DNA of 12,622 nucleotides from Lysobacteraceae bacterium. GTDB taxonomy: Bacteria > Pseudomonadota > Gammaproteobacteria > Xanthomonadales > Xanthomonadaceae. The notes under the pieces are model-generated. The model made no database searches, was not told the origin of the DNA, and saw nothing but the letters and a program-made list of their open reading frames with translations. Positions 6,191 through 12,622 of the stretch are shown here, in pieces. The translations under genes were made by a program, and so were the position numbers. Position 1 is the stretch's first letter; each line of letters starts with the position of its first letter. The stretch is taken from the NCBI GenBank assembly GCA_004173415.1, contig SEHC01000021.1, positions 1-12,622 of the forward strand, in the 5' to 3' direction.

Positions 6191-8474
6191 GAATCCGGCG
6201 GCCGTGGGGATGAAGGGCAGGACCGAGCTTGTCCTGTTGCCCGCCCATCATCTCGAGCGCAGCGACGCTGAAGCCGGAACCGGGCTTCGCACGTGGATCG
6301 CCACCGGCGAGGATCCGCAGTTCCTGCTTTCGCCAAGCGATGGTTCGCGGATCGATGGGGGCTGGTACCTTTTCGATACCGACCTGCGTCCTATCGACAA
6401 GCCGATCAAGCAGCCGGTTCTCTATCCGGACTACGGTTCGGGCCAGAATGAACTCAACCGCATCCCGCTGCCGATCAAGGTCGCGGCCGGTGGCGCCGCA
6501 CCCGTGCTCGTCCGCTTCGACCATGCGCTGCAGTCGCTCCGCTACGACCCGACCATGTCCTCCGGCAGTTTCGCGCTGGGCCCGGTGCGGCTGCAGCGCA
6601 TCGGCAAATGGCGGGCCGGCAGCCTGATGCTGTCGCAGTCGCTGGGAACCTGCGCAGACTGGCGCGGAAAGATGCAGGTCCTGGTGGCCGCGGCGTCCAC
6701 CCTGTTGACGAGCGGCCCGCGCGGCCTGGCCGAATGGCTCTACCAGAAGGTCCTCGGCGAGCGCGTGGAAGCGACCCTCACCAACGACTACGCCAGCTGG
6801 TTGCGGCAGTACGACACACCCGTTCCCTCGGACATCGACGGGCGGCTTGCCGGATTGGCACGCAAGCCGCTTGTCTCCGTGGTCATGCCCACCTACAACA
6901 CCCCGGAGCGGTGGCTGCGCAAATGCATCGACAGCGTGCGCGGGCAGGCCTACCCGCACTGGGAACTGTGCATCGCGGACGATGCATCGACCAAGCGCCA
7001 CGTCAGGAAGGTGCTCGCCGAATACGAGCGCCTGGATCCGCGGATCAAGGTCGTGTATCGCGCCGAGAACGGCCATATTTCCGATGCCTCCAACAGTGCG
7101 CTCGCGCTGGCGCGGGGCGAATACGTCGCCCTGCTGGACCACGACGACGAATTGCACCCGATGGCGTTGTACGAAGTGGTCAAGGCGGTCAACGACCACC
7201 CGCGCTGGAAACTCGTGTTCAGCGACGAGGACAAGATGGACGAGGCCGGGCGGCGTTCATCGCCCTATTTCAAGGCGGACTGGAACTACGACCTGCTGCT
7301 GTCGCAGAACTGCGTGTCGCACCTGGGCGTTTACGACACCCGGTTGATGCGCGACGTGGGCGGGTTCCGCAAGGGGTTCGAGGGCAGCCAGGACCATGAC
7401 CTGACCCTGCGTTGCGTGGAGCGCCTGGAACCGGCGCAGATCGGCCACATCCCCAAGGTGCTGTACCACTGGCGCATGGTCGAAGGTTCCACCGCGCGCG
7501 GTGCATCGGAGAAGAACTACGCGGCCACCGCGGGCTGCCGGGCGATCTCCGAGCACCTGCAGCGCTCGGGCGTGAAGGCGGAGGTCGAAGTGACCATGCA
7601 GGGCTACTACAAGGTGCGCTACGCCCTGCCCGAGCCGCCGCCCTTCGTCAGCCTGATCATTCCGACGCGCGACAAGGTCGAGCTGCTGAGGGTGTGCGTG
7701 GAGAGCATCCTGGCCAGGACCGACTACCCGGACTACGAGATCCTGGTGGTCGACAACCAGAGCAGCGAGCAATCGGCGCTGGACTACCTGGATTCGCTGC
7801 AATCGCAGCCCCGGGTCCGGGTGCTCCGGTACGACGCGCCGTTCAATTTCTCGGCGATCAACAATTTCGCCGCGCGGCATGCGCGTGGCGAGGTGCTGGG
7901 GCTGATCAACAACGACCTGGAGATCAACCAGCCTGGCTGGTTGCGCGAGCTCACCAGCCACGCCTGCCGCGAGGGCGTCGGCGCGGTCGGCTGCCTGCTC
8001 TACTACCCGGACGACACCATCCAGCATGCGGGGGTACTGACCGGCCTGCACGGCGTGGCCGGCCACATCGGGGTCGGCAAGGGGCGCAAGGACCCGGGTT
8101 ATTTCGGCCGCGGCCAGCTGGTGCAGAACCTGAGCGCGGTCACCGCCGCCTGCCTGGTGGTGCGCAAGCGGGTGTTCGACGAAGTGGGGGGGCTGGACGA
8201 GGGCCTGACGGTGGCCTTCAACGACATCGACTTCTGCCTGCGCCTGGGCCGGGCCGGCTACCGCAACGTGTGGACGCCCCATGCCGAGGCCTACCACCAT
8301 GAGTCCGCCTCGCGCGGTGCGGAGGATACGCCCGTCAAGCGGGAGCGCTTCCGCCAGGAGGTCGAGTTCATGAACCGTCGTTGGGGCGAATCACTGAAGC
8401 GTGATCCGGCCTACAACCCCAACCTGACCCTCACCGGCTATCCGTTCGAGATGGCGTTCCCGCCTAGCGCATGA
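6180..8474 (+). CDS. Glycosyltransferase with N-terminal beta domain and two GT2 domains
   Basis: A 764-residue cytoplasmic enzyme. About 15-140 is a beta-rich N-terminal domain containing SLRYDP at 119-124, similar in style to the RLDP segment in the neighbouring ruler protein. The first GT2 (GT-A fold) domain starts near 229 with PLVSVVMPTYN, then has ADDAS at 266-270, the metal-binding DHDDE at 320-324 and GSQDHDLTLR at 402-411. The second starts near 489 with FVSLIIPTRD, then has VVDNQSSE near 523-530, NNDLE at 577-581 and FNDIDFCLRLG at 680-690. Both domains keep plausible donor- and metal-site acidic residues, so both may be active. Similar tandem GT2 proteins occur in O-antigen loci and are often annotated as rhamnosyltransferases. 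The sugar cannot be read from sequence. It is the only chain-building transferase in the block and overlaps the next gene by 4 nt. Confidence 0.88.
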   Translation: MQNENPAAVGMKGRTELVLLPAHHLERSDAEAGTGLRTWIATGEDPQFLLSPSDGSRIDGGWYLFDTDLRPIDKPIKQPVLYPDYGSGQNELNRIPLPIKVAAGGAAPVLVRFDHALQSLRYDPTMSSGSFALGPVRLQRIGKWRAGSLMLSQSLGTCADWRGKMQVLVAAASTLLTSGPRGLAEWLYQKVLGERVEATLTNDYASWLRQYDTPVPSDIDGRLAGLARKPLVSVVMPTYNTPERWLRKCIDSVRGQAYPHWELCIADDASTKRHVRKVLAEYERLDPRIKVVYRAENGHISDASNSALALARGEYVALLDHDDELHPMALYEVVKAVNDHPRWKLVFSDEDKMDEAGRRSSPYFKADWNYDLLLSQNCVSHLGVYDTRLMRDVGGFRKGFEGSQDHDLTLRCVERLEPAQIGHIPKVLYHWRMVEGSTARGASEKNYAATAGCRAISEHLQRSGVKAEVEVTMQGYYKVRYALPEPPPFVSLIIPTRDKVELLRVCVESILARTDYPDYEILVVDNQSSEQSALDYLDSLQSQPRVRVLRYDAPFNFSAINNFAARHARGEVLGLINNDLEINQPGWLRELTSHACREGVGAVGCLLYYPDDTIQHAGVLTGLHGVAGHIGVGKGRKDPGYFGRGQLVQNLSAVTAACLVVRKRVFDEVGGLDEGLTVAFNDIDFCLRLGRAGYRNVWTPHAEAYHHESASRGAEDTPVKRERFRQEVEFMNRRWGESLKRDPAYNPNLTLTGYPFEMAFPPSA

Positions 8475-10573
8475 ACATGCAGGTTCCCTCAAGTTCCGCA
8501 TCGGCAGGCGGCAAGCCCAAGACCAGGGTCAAGCGTTTCCTGACCTGGCTGGCGGCCTATGTGCTGATAGCTGCGGCGGCGTTGGGAGCAAATCCGCTGT
8601 CGGGCGAAACGGTGGGCCCGTTCGATATCCTGCCTTCCTATCTTGGCTGGAACCCGGCCGAACAGACCGTCGAAGCCCGCAACATGGAGCGGTCGGACAT
8701 CCTCGACTCCTTGATGCCGATCTGGCTCGAAGGCCGTCAGCAGCTCCGCCAGGGACAATTGCCGCTGTGGAACCCGCTGCGCGCGGGCGGGGCGCCGTCC
8801 TTGATCGATCCGACCAACGCCATGTTGACGTTGCCGTTCGCGATCTTCGCGGTCTCTCCGGATCCGGCGACCGGGTTCTACCTTGCGGTCCTGGCATGCC
8901 TGGTGGTTGCAGGACTCGGCATGCACTATCTGGTGGGCCGCTACTACAGTCCGGCGGTTTCCCTGTTTGCGGGCATCAGTTTCATGATGTCCGGATTCGT
9001 GACCGCATGGCTGTTCTGGCCGCACATGTACACGGCGATGTGGATACCCTGGCTATTGCTGGCAGTAGCCGATTACGTGGCGGGCGGGCGTTTCCGCGCG
9101 GTTGGCCGCATCGCCATTTTCACCGCGCTTGTTTTCGCGGGGGGCTTCCCTTTCGTTGTCGCCATCGCGCTGGGCGCCGCGCTGGTGGTCGCGCTCTGCT
9201 GCACCATCGAGCGGGAGCCAGGGAACACCGTACCCAACCTGGTCGGGGTGGTCCTTGGGCTGGCGCTCGGGCTCGGGCTGGTGGCGCTGCCGTTACTGAC
9301 CCTGGTCGACTCGCTGCATGGAACCGATCTCAGCTATCGCTCCTACGGCAGTGGATTCACCCTGCAACAGCATGCCCGGCTGCTGTCCTGGCCCTGGGCG
9401 CAGCAATCGGCGCACGTGGAGTCCAACATGTACGTCGGGATGGCGGCGTTGATAGCCGCGGCAGCGGCCCTTGCGCTGCCGTTCCTCAAGCGGAGCAGTG
9501 CCCGGGCCTTGACCTGGGCCGGGTACTTTTTCGCGTTGAGCGGTGCCGCACTCGTGTTCCAGCTGTTGCCCCGGGAGATTGGCGGGCATCTTCCCGTCCT
9601 GTCCAACAATCCCTGGAGTCGCGCGATCCTGCTGCTGGATATCGGCCTGATCCTCATGGCAGCTTCCACGCTCGGCTGGCTGCAGGCACATGTCCGTGCA
9701 AGCAAGGCGGGCGTCGCGTTGATCCTCGGGCTTTGCCTGGTGCAGTTCGTGGATTTGCGAGGCCAGTTCAAGCGGTTCAACGGCGCCACCGATGCCGCGC
9801 TTTTCTTCCCGGTCAGCCCCGAGCTCGAGATGCTCAAGCAGCGAATCCGGCCCTTCCAGTACGTGGCGCAGGACAGCCATGCATTCATGGTGTCCGGCAC
9901 CCTGGGCGCGATCGGGTTGGGCGAGTGGTACGCCCACGCGATGCGATCGCGCGAACTGAACGGTTTGTTGGGGGCGATGGCGACCGATCCATTCACCACC
10001 CCTACCGCCACGCAGATCAGGCTGGACCGGTTCCACTGGGCGGCCCCGCTCCTGGATGCCAGCGCCCTTTGCTACGGCGTTTCGACCGCCGCGCTTGAAC
10101 GAGGCGGCAGCCGCAGTGGCCGAAGCGGATTGAAACTGTTGACCCCGGGCCAGCGCATCGTCGTGGTGGAGAATCCCGGCTGCGCCACTGGGCCTTATTT
10201 CGTGGAGAAATCGTCTTTCGCCGAGCCACTCAAGTGGAGTCAGCGCGTGCGTCTGGCGAGGTACCGTCCCGATCGTTTCGTGGTCGACGTCGATGCGCCT
10301 TCGGCGGGGTACCTGGTGATACCGATGCATTACCGGAACGGTTGGACGGCAAGGGTGCAGGGCATCCCCCGGCCGATCAAGCTGGTCGGTGGGGTGATGC
10401 CCGCCATCGCCATCCAGCAGGGTCCCGCTTCGGTCGAGATGCGCTACCTGCCCCCGCGGCTGTTGCTCGGGTCGATTCTTACCCTGCTGGCCCTGGTGCT
10501 CCTCGTGGCATCGGCCTGGCGCCCCCGCCTGCCGACGGCAAACACGCTGGCGGGAAGGGGTCCCACGGTATGA
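8471..10573 (+). CDS. YfhO-like multi-spanning membrane protein (putative GT-C periplasmic sugar transferase)
   Basis: A 700-residue integral membrane protein. A first membrane segment at about 22-40 is followed by an external loop with FDILP at 51-55, ERSDILDSLMP at 73-83 and LPLWNPLRAGGAP at 97-109. The LPLWNP...GG.P segment and the C-terminal module are hallmarks of the YfhO family (GT-C fold). That module runs from GYLVIPMHYRNGW at about 613-625 to Tyr-Leu-Pro-Pro near 659-662, then a last membrane helix at about 664-683. About ten further hydrophobic segments lie between 110 and 430. In Firmicutes, YfhO transfers a sugar from undecaprenyl phosphate to teichoic acids outside the cell, paired with the CsbB synthase. 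Here it may decorate O-antigen in the periplasm. It is shorter than many YfhO proteins. The start overlaps the previous stop (ATGA); an alternative ATG lies at 8477. Confidence 0.78.
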   Translation: MNMQVPSSSASAGGKPKTRVKRFLTWLAAYVLIAAAALGANPLSGETVGPFDILPSYLGWNPAEQTVEARNMERSDILDSLMPIWLEGRQQLRQGQLPLWNPLRAGGAPSLIDPTNAMLTLPFAIFAVSPDPATGFYLAVLACLVVAGLGMHYLVGRYYSPAVSLFAGISFMMSGFVTAWLFWPHMYTAMWIPWLLLAVADYVAGGRFRAVGRIAIFTALVFAGGFPFVVAIALGAALVVALCCTIEREPGNTVPNLVGVVLGLALGLGLVALPLLTLVDSLHGTDLSYRSYGSGFTLQQHARLLSWPWAQQSAHVESNMYVGMAALIAAAAALALPFLKRSSARALTWAGYFFALSGAALVFQLLPREIGGHLPVLSNNPWSRAILLLDIGLILMAASTLGWLQAHVRASKAGVALILGLCLVQFVDLRGQFKRFNGATDAALFFPVSPELEMLKQRIRPFQYVAQDSHAFMVSGTLGAIGLGEWYAHAMRSRELNGLLGAMATDPFTTPTATQIRLDRFHWAAPLLDASALCYGVSTAALERGGSRSGRSGLKLLTPGQRIVVVENPGCATGPYFVEKSSFAEPLKWSQRVRLARYRPDRFVVDVDAPSAGYLVIPMHYRNGWTARVQGIPRPIKLVGGVMPAIAIQQGPASVEMRYLPPRLLLGSILTLLALVLLVASAWRPRLPTANTLAGRGPTV

Positions 10574-10649
10574 TGGGCGCCGGGTCCAGCCGGATGAAAC
10601 CAAGTCCGTCCAACCGATCACGATTCGACTAACCAAGGAAAATAATCGA

Positions 10650-11216
10650 ATGCAGAACATCAGCAAACTGCTGTTGGGAACACTCTTCGTGCTGGCCCTC
10701 CCGGCCTGCAACAGGGACGCCGAACCCAATCAGGCGCCAGCCACCGCCGCGCCGGAACCGGCCGATATCGTCGTCGCCCCCTCGCTGGTGCCTGCCGCCG
10801 CCGGCATCACCACGCTCGATACGCAGCAACTTTCCACCATCACCACCACCAAGGCACCCTGCCAGCTGGATTTCGTGGCCAAGCAGGCGGTCGCCGCCCA
10901 GCCGGCCAAGCTGACGGTCGGGCAGAAGGCCGTGTTCCAGGGCTGGATCGGAAATCCCGGCCTGCAACCGCCGGACGCATTCGCGATCGTGCTGGACGGT
11001 GCCCAGTCCTATGCTTTCCGGGGTACCGCGGGCGCCGACCGGCCCGACGTGGCGAAGGTGCTGAAGGCGGACGGCATGGCCAAGTCCGGCTACAACGTCG
11101 AGGTCAAGCTGGATGGCGTGGAACCCGGCGAATACGGGGTCAGCTTTATCCAGGACACCAGTTCCGGCACGATCCGCTGCCTGACCCCGGCAAAAGTCGT
11201 GCTTTCCGCGAGCTGA
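10650..11216 (+). CDS. Small lipoprotein of unknown function
   Basis: A 188-residue protein with a clear lipoprotein signal: one Lys at 6, a hydrophobic run at 7-17, and the lipobox Leu-Pro-Ala-Cys with Cys at 20. Residue +2 is Asn, not the Asp that retains lipoproteins in the inner membrane of enterobacteria, so outer-membrane placement is likely. A Pro/Ala-rich linker (about 24-50) leads to a beta-rich domain (about 70-185) with GWIGNPG at 98-104, RPDVAKVL at 131-138, KSGYNV at 145-150 and EPGEYGV near 158-164. Cys71 and Cys177 could form a disulfide. RPDVA...SG.. segments occur in domains attached to envelope glycan proteins, which suggests but does not prove a glycan-related role. The ribosome site AAGGA is at 10635-10639. 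It lies 76 nt after the YfhO-like gene with no terminator seen between, so it is probably co-transcribed. Confidence 0.78.
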   Translation: MQNISKLLLGTLFVLALPACNRDAEPNQAPATAAPEPADIVVAPSLVPAAAGITTLDTQQLSTITTTKAPCQLDFVAKQAVAAQPAKLTVGQKAVFQGWIGNPGLQPPDAFAIVLDGAQSYAFRGTAGADRPDVAKVLKADGMAKSGYNVEVKLDGVEPGEYGVSFIQDTSSGTIRCLTPAKVVLSAS

Positions 11217-11233
11217 GTTTCCAGAGGTACGTC

Positions 11234-11263
11234 ATGCGATCACCGTGAATACGGTGGTCGCAT
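11234..11263. terminator. 13-bp hairpin between convergent genes (candidate bidirectional terminator)
   Basis: ATGCGATCACCGT and ACGGTGGTCGCAT pair over 13 bp around a GAAT loop, with one G-T wobble (on the plus-strand RNA). The hairpin lies 17 nt after the lipoprotein stop and 57 nt beyond the stop of the convergent gene, a natural place to end both transcripts. Neither side has a T-run, so it is not a classical intrinsic terminator. It may act with Rho or protect 3' ends. Confidence 0.6.
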
Positions 11264-11313
11264 CGCGCCGGGGCAATGCGAAATGCGGCCGTCCGCAGTC
11301 CGCGTTCCCTGAA

Positions 11314-11328
11314 GGTCCTGTCAGGACC
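11314..11328 (-). other. Small inverted repeat across the stop codon of the minus-strand GT2 gene
   Basis: GGTCCTG at 11314-11320 faces CAGGACC at 11322-11328. On the minus strand this forms at least a 5-bp stem with a five-base loop holding the TGA stop (complement of 11321-11323), followed by TTC. It is short and may be chance, but it could hinder ribosomes or 3' exonucleases at the end of the message. Confidence 0.25.
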
Positions 11329-12262
11329 CGGCATCCTTGCTTATCAACTGCTGGCTTATCCGTTCCATCAGCTTTCGATTGGTGGAGATCAGGTCGGCAA
11401 TCAACCCGCACATTGCCGCCAGCGCAGCCAGGGTGAGTGCCAGAGAAGCCAGGATGAGAGACTGGACATGGCCGCTTCCGTTTCCCTGGACGTAGTAATA
11501 GACAAAGCGGAATCCCAGCGCCAGTCCGGGCAGCGCCAGCGCCACCCCGAGCCAGAAGAAAAAGAACAGCGGCCGGTAGGTGATGAACACGCGCAGGATG
11601 GTGACCAGGGACCTGCGCACGTAACTGGAAATACTTTTTACCAGCCGCGAAGGGCGAAGGTCCTCATTGGTCCGGATCGGGACTGACATCACGCGCAGAT
11701 TGCTGAGGCCCGCCTGGATGATCGTTTCCAGCGTGTACGTATAGGGATTGAACACGTTCAGCCGCATGGCGGTTTCGCGCGATATGGCGCGGAAACCACT
11801 CGGCGCGTCCGCAACGTCGGTCTTGCTGGCCATGCGGACGGCCCAGCTGCCCAGATGCTGCAGCTTCTTCTTGATCCAGGAGAAATGCTCGGTCTCCGAA
11901 ATCGGGCGTGCGCCAATGACCATGTCGGCCATGCCGGCCACGATAGGCGCGGTGAGTTTGGGGATGTCCGCGGCCTCGTACTGGTTGTCGGCATCGGTGT
12001 TGACGATGACGTCGGCACCCAGGCGCAGGCAGGTAGTCAGGCCGGTCATGAAGGCGGTCGCCAGGCCGCGGTTCGCGGTGTGGCGAACCACATGGTCCAC
12101 GCCGAGGCGCTTGGCCAGCTCGGCCGTGTCATCAGTGGAGCCGTCGTCGATGACCAGCCATTCAACCTGATCGAAGCCGGGCACCTCGCGTGGCAGGGCC
12201 TCGATTGCGATGGCGAGCGTGCCTGATTCATTGAGGCATGGCACCTGGATTATCAGCTTCAT
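11321..12262 (-). CDS. GT2 polyprenyl-phosphate sugar synthase (DPM1/CsbB/GtrB type)
   Basis: A 313-residue protein. The GT2 domain (about 1-225) starts with LIIQVPCLNESGTL, has VIDDGSTDDT at 37-46, the metal-binding DAD at 90-92 followed by NQYEAADIP, and DAPSGFRAI at 152-160, typical of dolichyl-phosphate mannose synthase relatives. Two hydrophobic C-terminal segments at about 231-256 and 267-292 match the CsbB/GtrB/ArnC type, which anchors in the inner membrane and loads a sugar onto undecaprenyl phosphate. The YfhO-like protein nearby is the kind of enzyme that uses such a donor. No GtrA-like flippase gene is visible. A ribosome site AAGGA (complement of 12275-12279) lies 12 nt before the ATG, rather long. 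The gene converges with the lipoprotein gene and must have its own promoter in the divergent region upstream. Confidence 0.88.
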   Translation of the reverse strand: MKLIIQVPCLNESGTLAIAIEALPREVPGFDQVEWLVIDDGSTDDTAELAKRLGVDHVVRHTANRGLATAFMTGLTTCLRLGADVIVNTDADNQYEAADIPKLTAPIVAGMADMVIGARPISETEHFSWIKKKLQHLGSWAVRMASKTDVADAPSGFRAISRETAMRLNVFNPYTYTLETIIQAGLSNLRVMSVPIRTNEDLRPSRLVKSISSYVRRSLVTILRVFITYRPLFFFFWLGVALALPGLALGFRFVYYYVQGNGSGHVQSLILASLALTLAALAAMCGLIADLISTNRKLMERISQQLISKDAGS

Positions 12263-12602
12263 GGATCTGCAATTTCCTTGGTCGCGAACGCGTCGCTATG
12301 TTCCCATATCGGTCGCGCCGCAGCTATCAGGCCTAGGGGAGGCGATCTGCACGGCATGTACACATCGGGTCTGGCAGGCATTCCGGCGGCCGGCGCAGGC
12401 AGTGGAAACGAGGTCGTCCCTTGCGTCACCGGCGGCGGAAGTAACGCGTCAGCTTCGCGATTGAGGACAAGGCGCTTCAAGTATCGCGCATGAAAGGCAC
12501 TGACAGGCGCGATTGACGGCTGCCTGGCCTCTTGGCCAATGGACCCTCGTTGTAAGGAAGGCAGGTCACTTCCGGCCTGCATTTCCTCGAAGGGACACAA
12601 AC
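12263..12602. other. 340-nt divergent non-coding region
   Basis: This lies between the minus-strand GT2 gene and a plus-strand gene beginning at 12603, so it should hold promoters in both directions. No protein-like reading frame is convincing in it: a 113-codon minus-strand frame has no family resemblance and is low-complexity-free but unremarkable. A plus-strand TTGACG at 12513-12518 resembles a -35 box, but the following GCCAAT at 12535-12540 is a poor -10. No tRNA, attachment site or insertion-sequence end was recognised. Confidence 0.5.
12555..12587 (+). promoter_or_regulatory. Imperfect hairpin just before the ribosome site of the last gene
   Basis: AGGAA at 12555-12559 can pair with TTCCT at 12583-12587, and GCAGG at 12561-12565 with CCTGC at 12576-12580. 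The two stems are separated by a small internal loop and closed by a ten-base loop. The structure ends two bases before the Shine-Dalgarno at 12589 and could affect translation. Stability was not computed, and a chance fold is possible. Confidence 0.25.
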
Positions 12603-12622
12603 ATGAAGCTAGTCAAGCTGGC
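12603..12622 (+). CDS. Start of an unidentified gene (3' truncated)
   Basis: ATG at 12603 is preceded by GAAGGGA at 12589-12595, a good Shine-Dalgarno with 7-nt spacing. Only six full codons remain, Met-Lys-Leu-Val-Lys-Leu, plus two bases. Two Lys followed by hydrophobic residues would suit a signal peptide or the first strand of a Rossmann-like protein. This is too little to name a product. The start does not obviously match the etf genes that border the Xanthomonas LPS locus on its far side. Confidence 0.5.

Noticed and set aside
5850..7199. 449-codon minus-strand open frame opposite the glycosyltransferase
   Set aside because: Antisense to clear GT2 motifs, with no recognisable domain.
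7257..8300. 347-codon minus-strand open frame opposite the second GT2 domain
   Set aside because: Antisense shadow with His/Gln/Val-rich composition and no domain.
10641..10646. AATAAT as a -10 box for the lipoprotein gene
   Set aside because: It lies between the ribosome site and the start codon, so a transcript starting after it would lose the Shine-Dalgarno. No -35 is visible.
9293..10729. 478-codon minus-strand open frame opposite the YfhO-like gene
   Set aside because: Antisense shadow spanning a gene boundary; the sense frame has convincing membrane segments and family motifs.
12259..12600. 113-codon minus-strand frame in the divergent region, ending inside the GT2 start
   Set aside because: No recognisable domain or ribosome site. 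It would place its end over the start of the GT2 gene and occupy the expected promoter region.

Overview
The window is GC-rich with tightly packed genes. It looks like a chromosomal segment of the Xanthomonadaceae/Lysobacteraceae (Xanthomonas, Stenotrophomonas, Lysobacter, Luteimonas, Pseudoxanthomonas and relatives). The main reason is gene order: in Xanthomonas the variable lipopolysaccharide (LPS) O-antigen locus lies next to metB and often begins with wzm-wzt. Here the same junction appears as cystathionine beta-synthase, then metB, then wzm, then wzt. The genus cannot be told from the sequence alone.

Layout. (1) 1-1728: the C-terminal part of a cystathionine beta-synthase, followed by a cystathionine gamma-lyase/synthase. 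These form a transsulfuration pair and are core flank. (2) 1773-10573: five same-strand genes that mostly overlap (11, 4 and 4 nt) and are presumably one transcript. They are wzm (ABC permease), wzt (ABC ATPase with a C-terminal glycan-recognition domain), a three-part protein (methyltransferase, beta-rich domain, repeat-built coiled coil), a 764-residue glycosyltransferase with two GT2 domains, and a YfhO-like membrane protein. (3) 10650-11216: a small lipoprotein of unknown function, probably the end of the same unit. (4) 11321-12262: a convergent gene for a GT2 enzyme with two C-terminal membrane segments (dolichyl-phosphate-sugar synthase/CsbB/GtrB type). A 13-bp hairpin lies between the two convergent genes. 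(5) 12263-12602: a 340-nt non-coding divergent region, then the first codons of another plus-strand gene that leaves the window.

How the parts may work together. Wzm/Wzt export a finished O-polysaccharide. The two-domain glycosyltransferase could build much of the chain. The methyltransferase/coiled-coil protein has the layout expected of a WbdD-like chain terminator and molecular ruler: a capping enzyme at one end, a long rod of 25-residue units, and a basic tail that could sit on the membrane. The Wzt C-terminal domain would then recognise the capped end. The CsbB-like and YfhO-like proteins could form a separate route that charges undecaprenyl phosphate with a sugar and transfers it in the periplasm as a side-group decoration. 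All of this is inference from domains and gene order.

The most interesting object is the coiled-coil protein. Its rod is made of 25-residue units arranged as exact 50-residue (150-bp) repeats, and two of these are about 91% identical at the DNA level, so rod length may change by repeat gain or loss.
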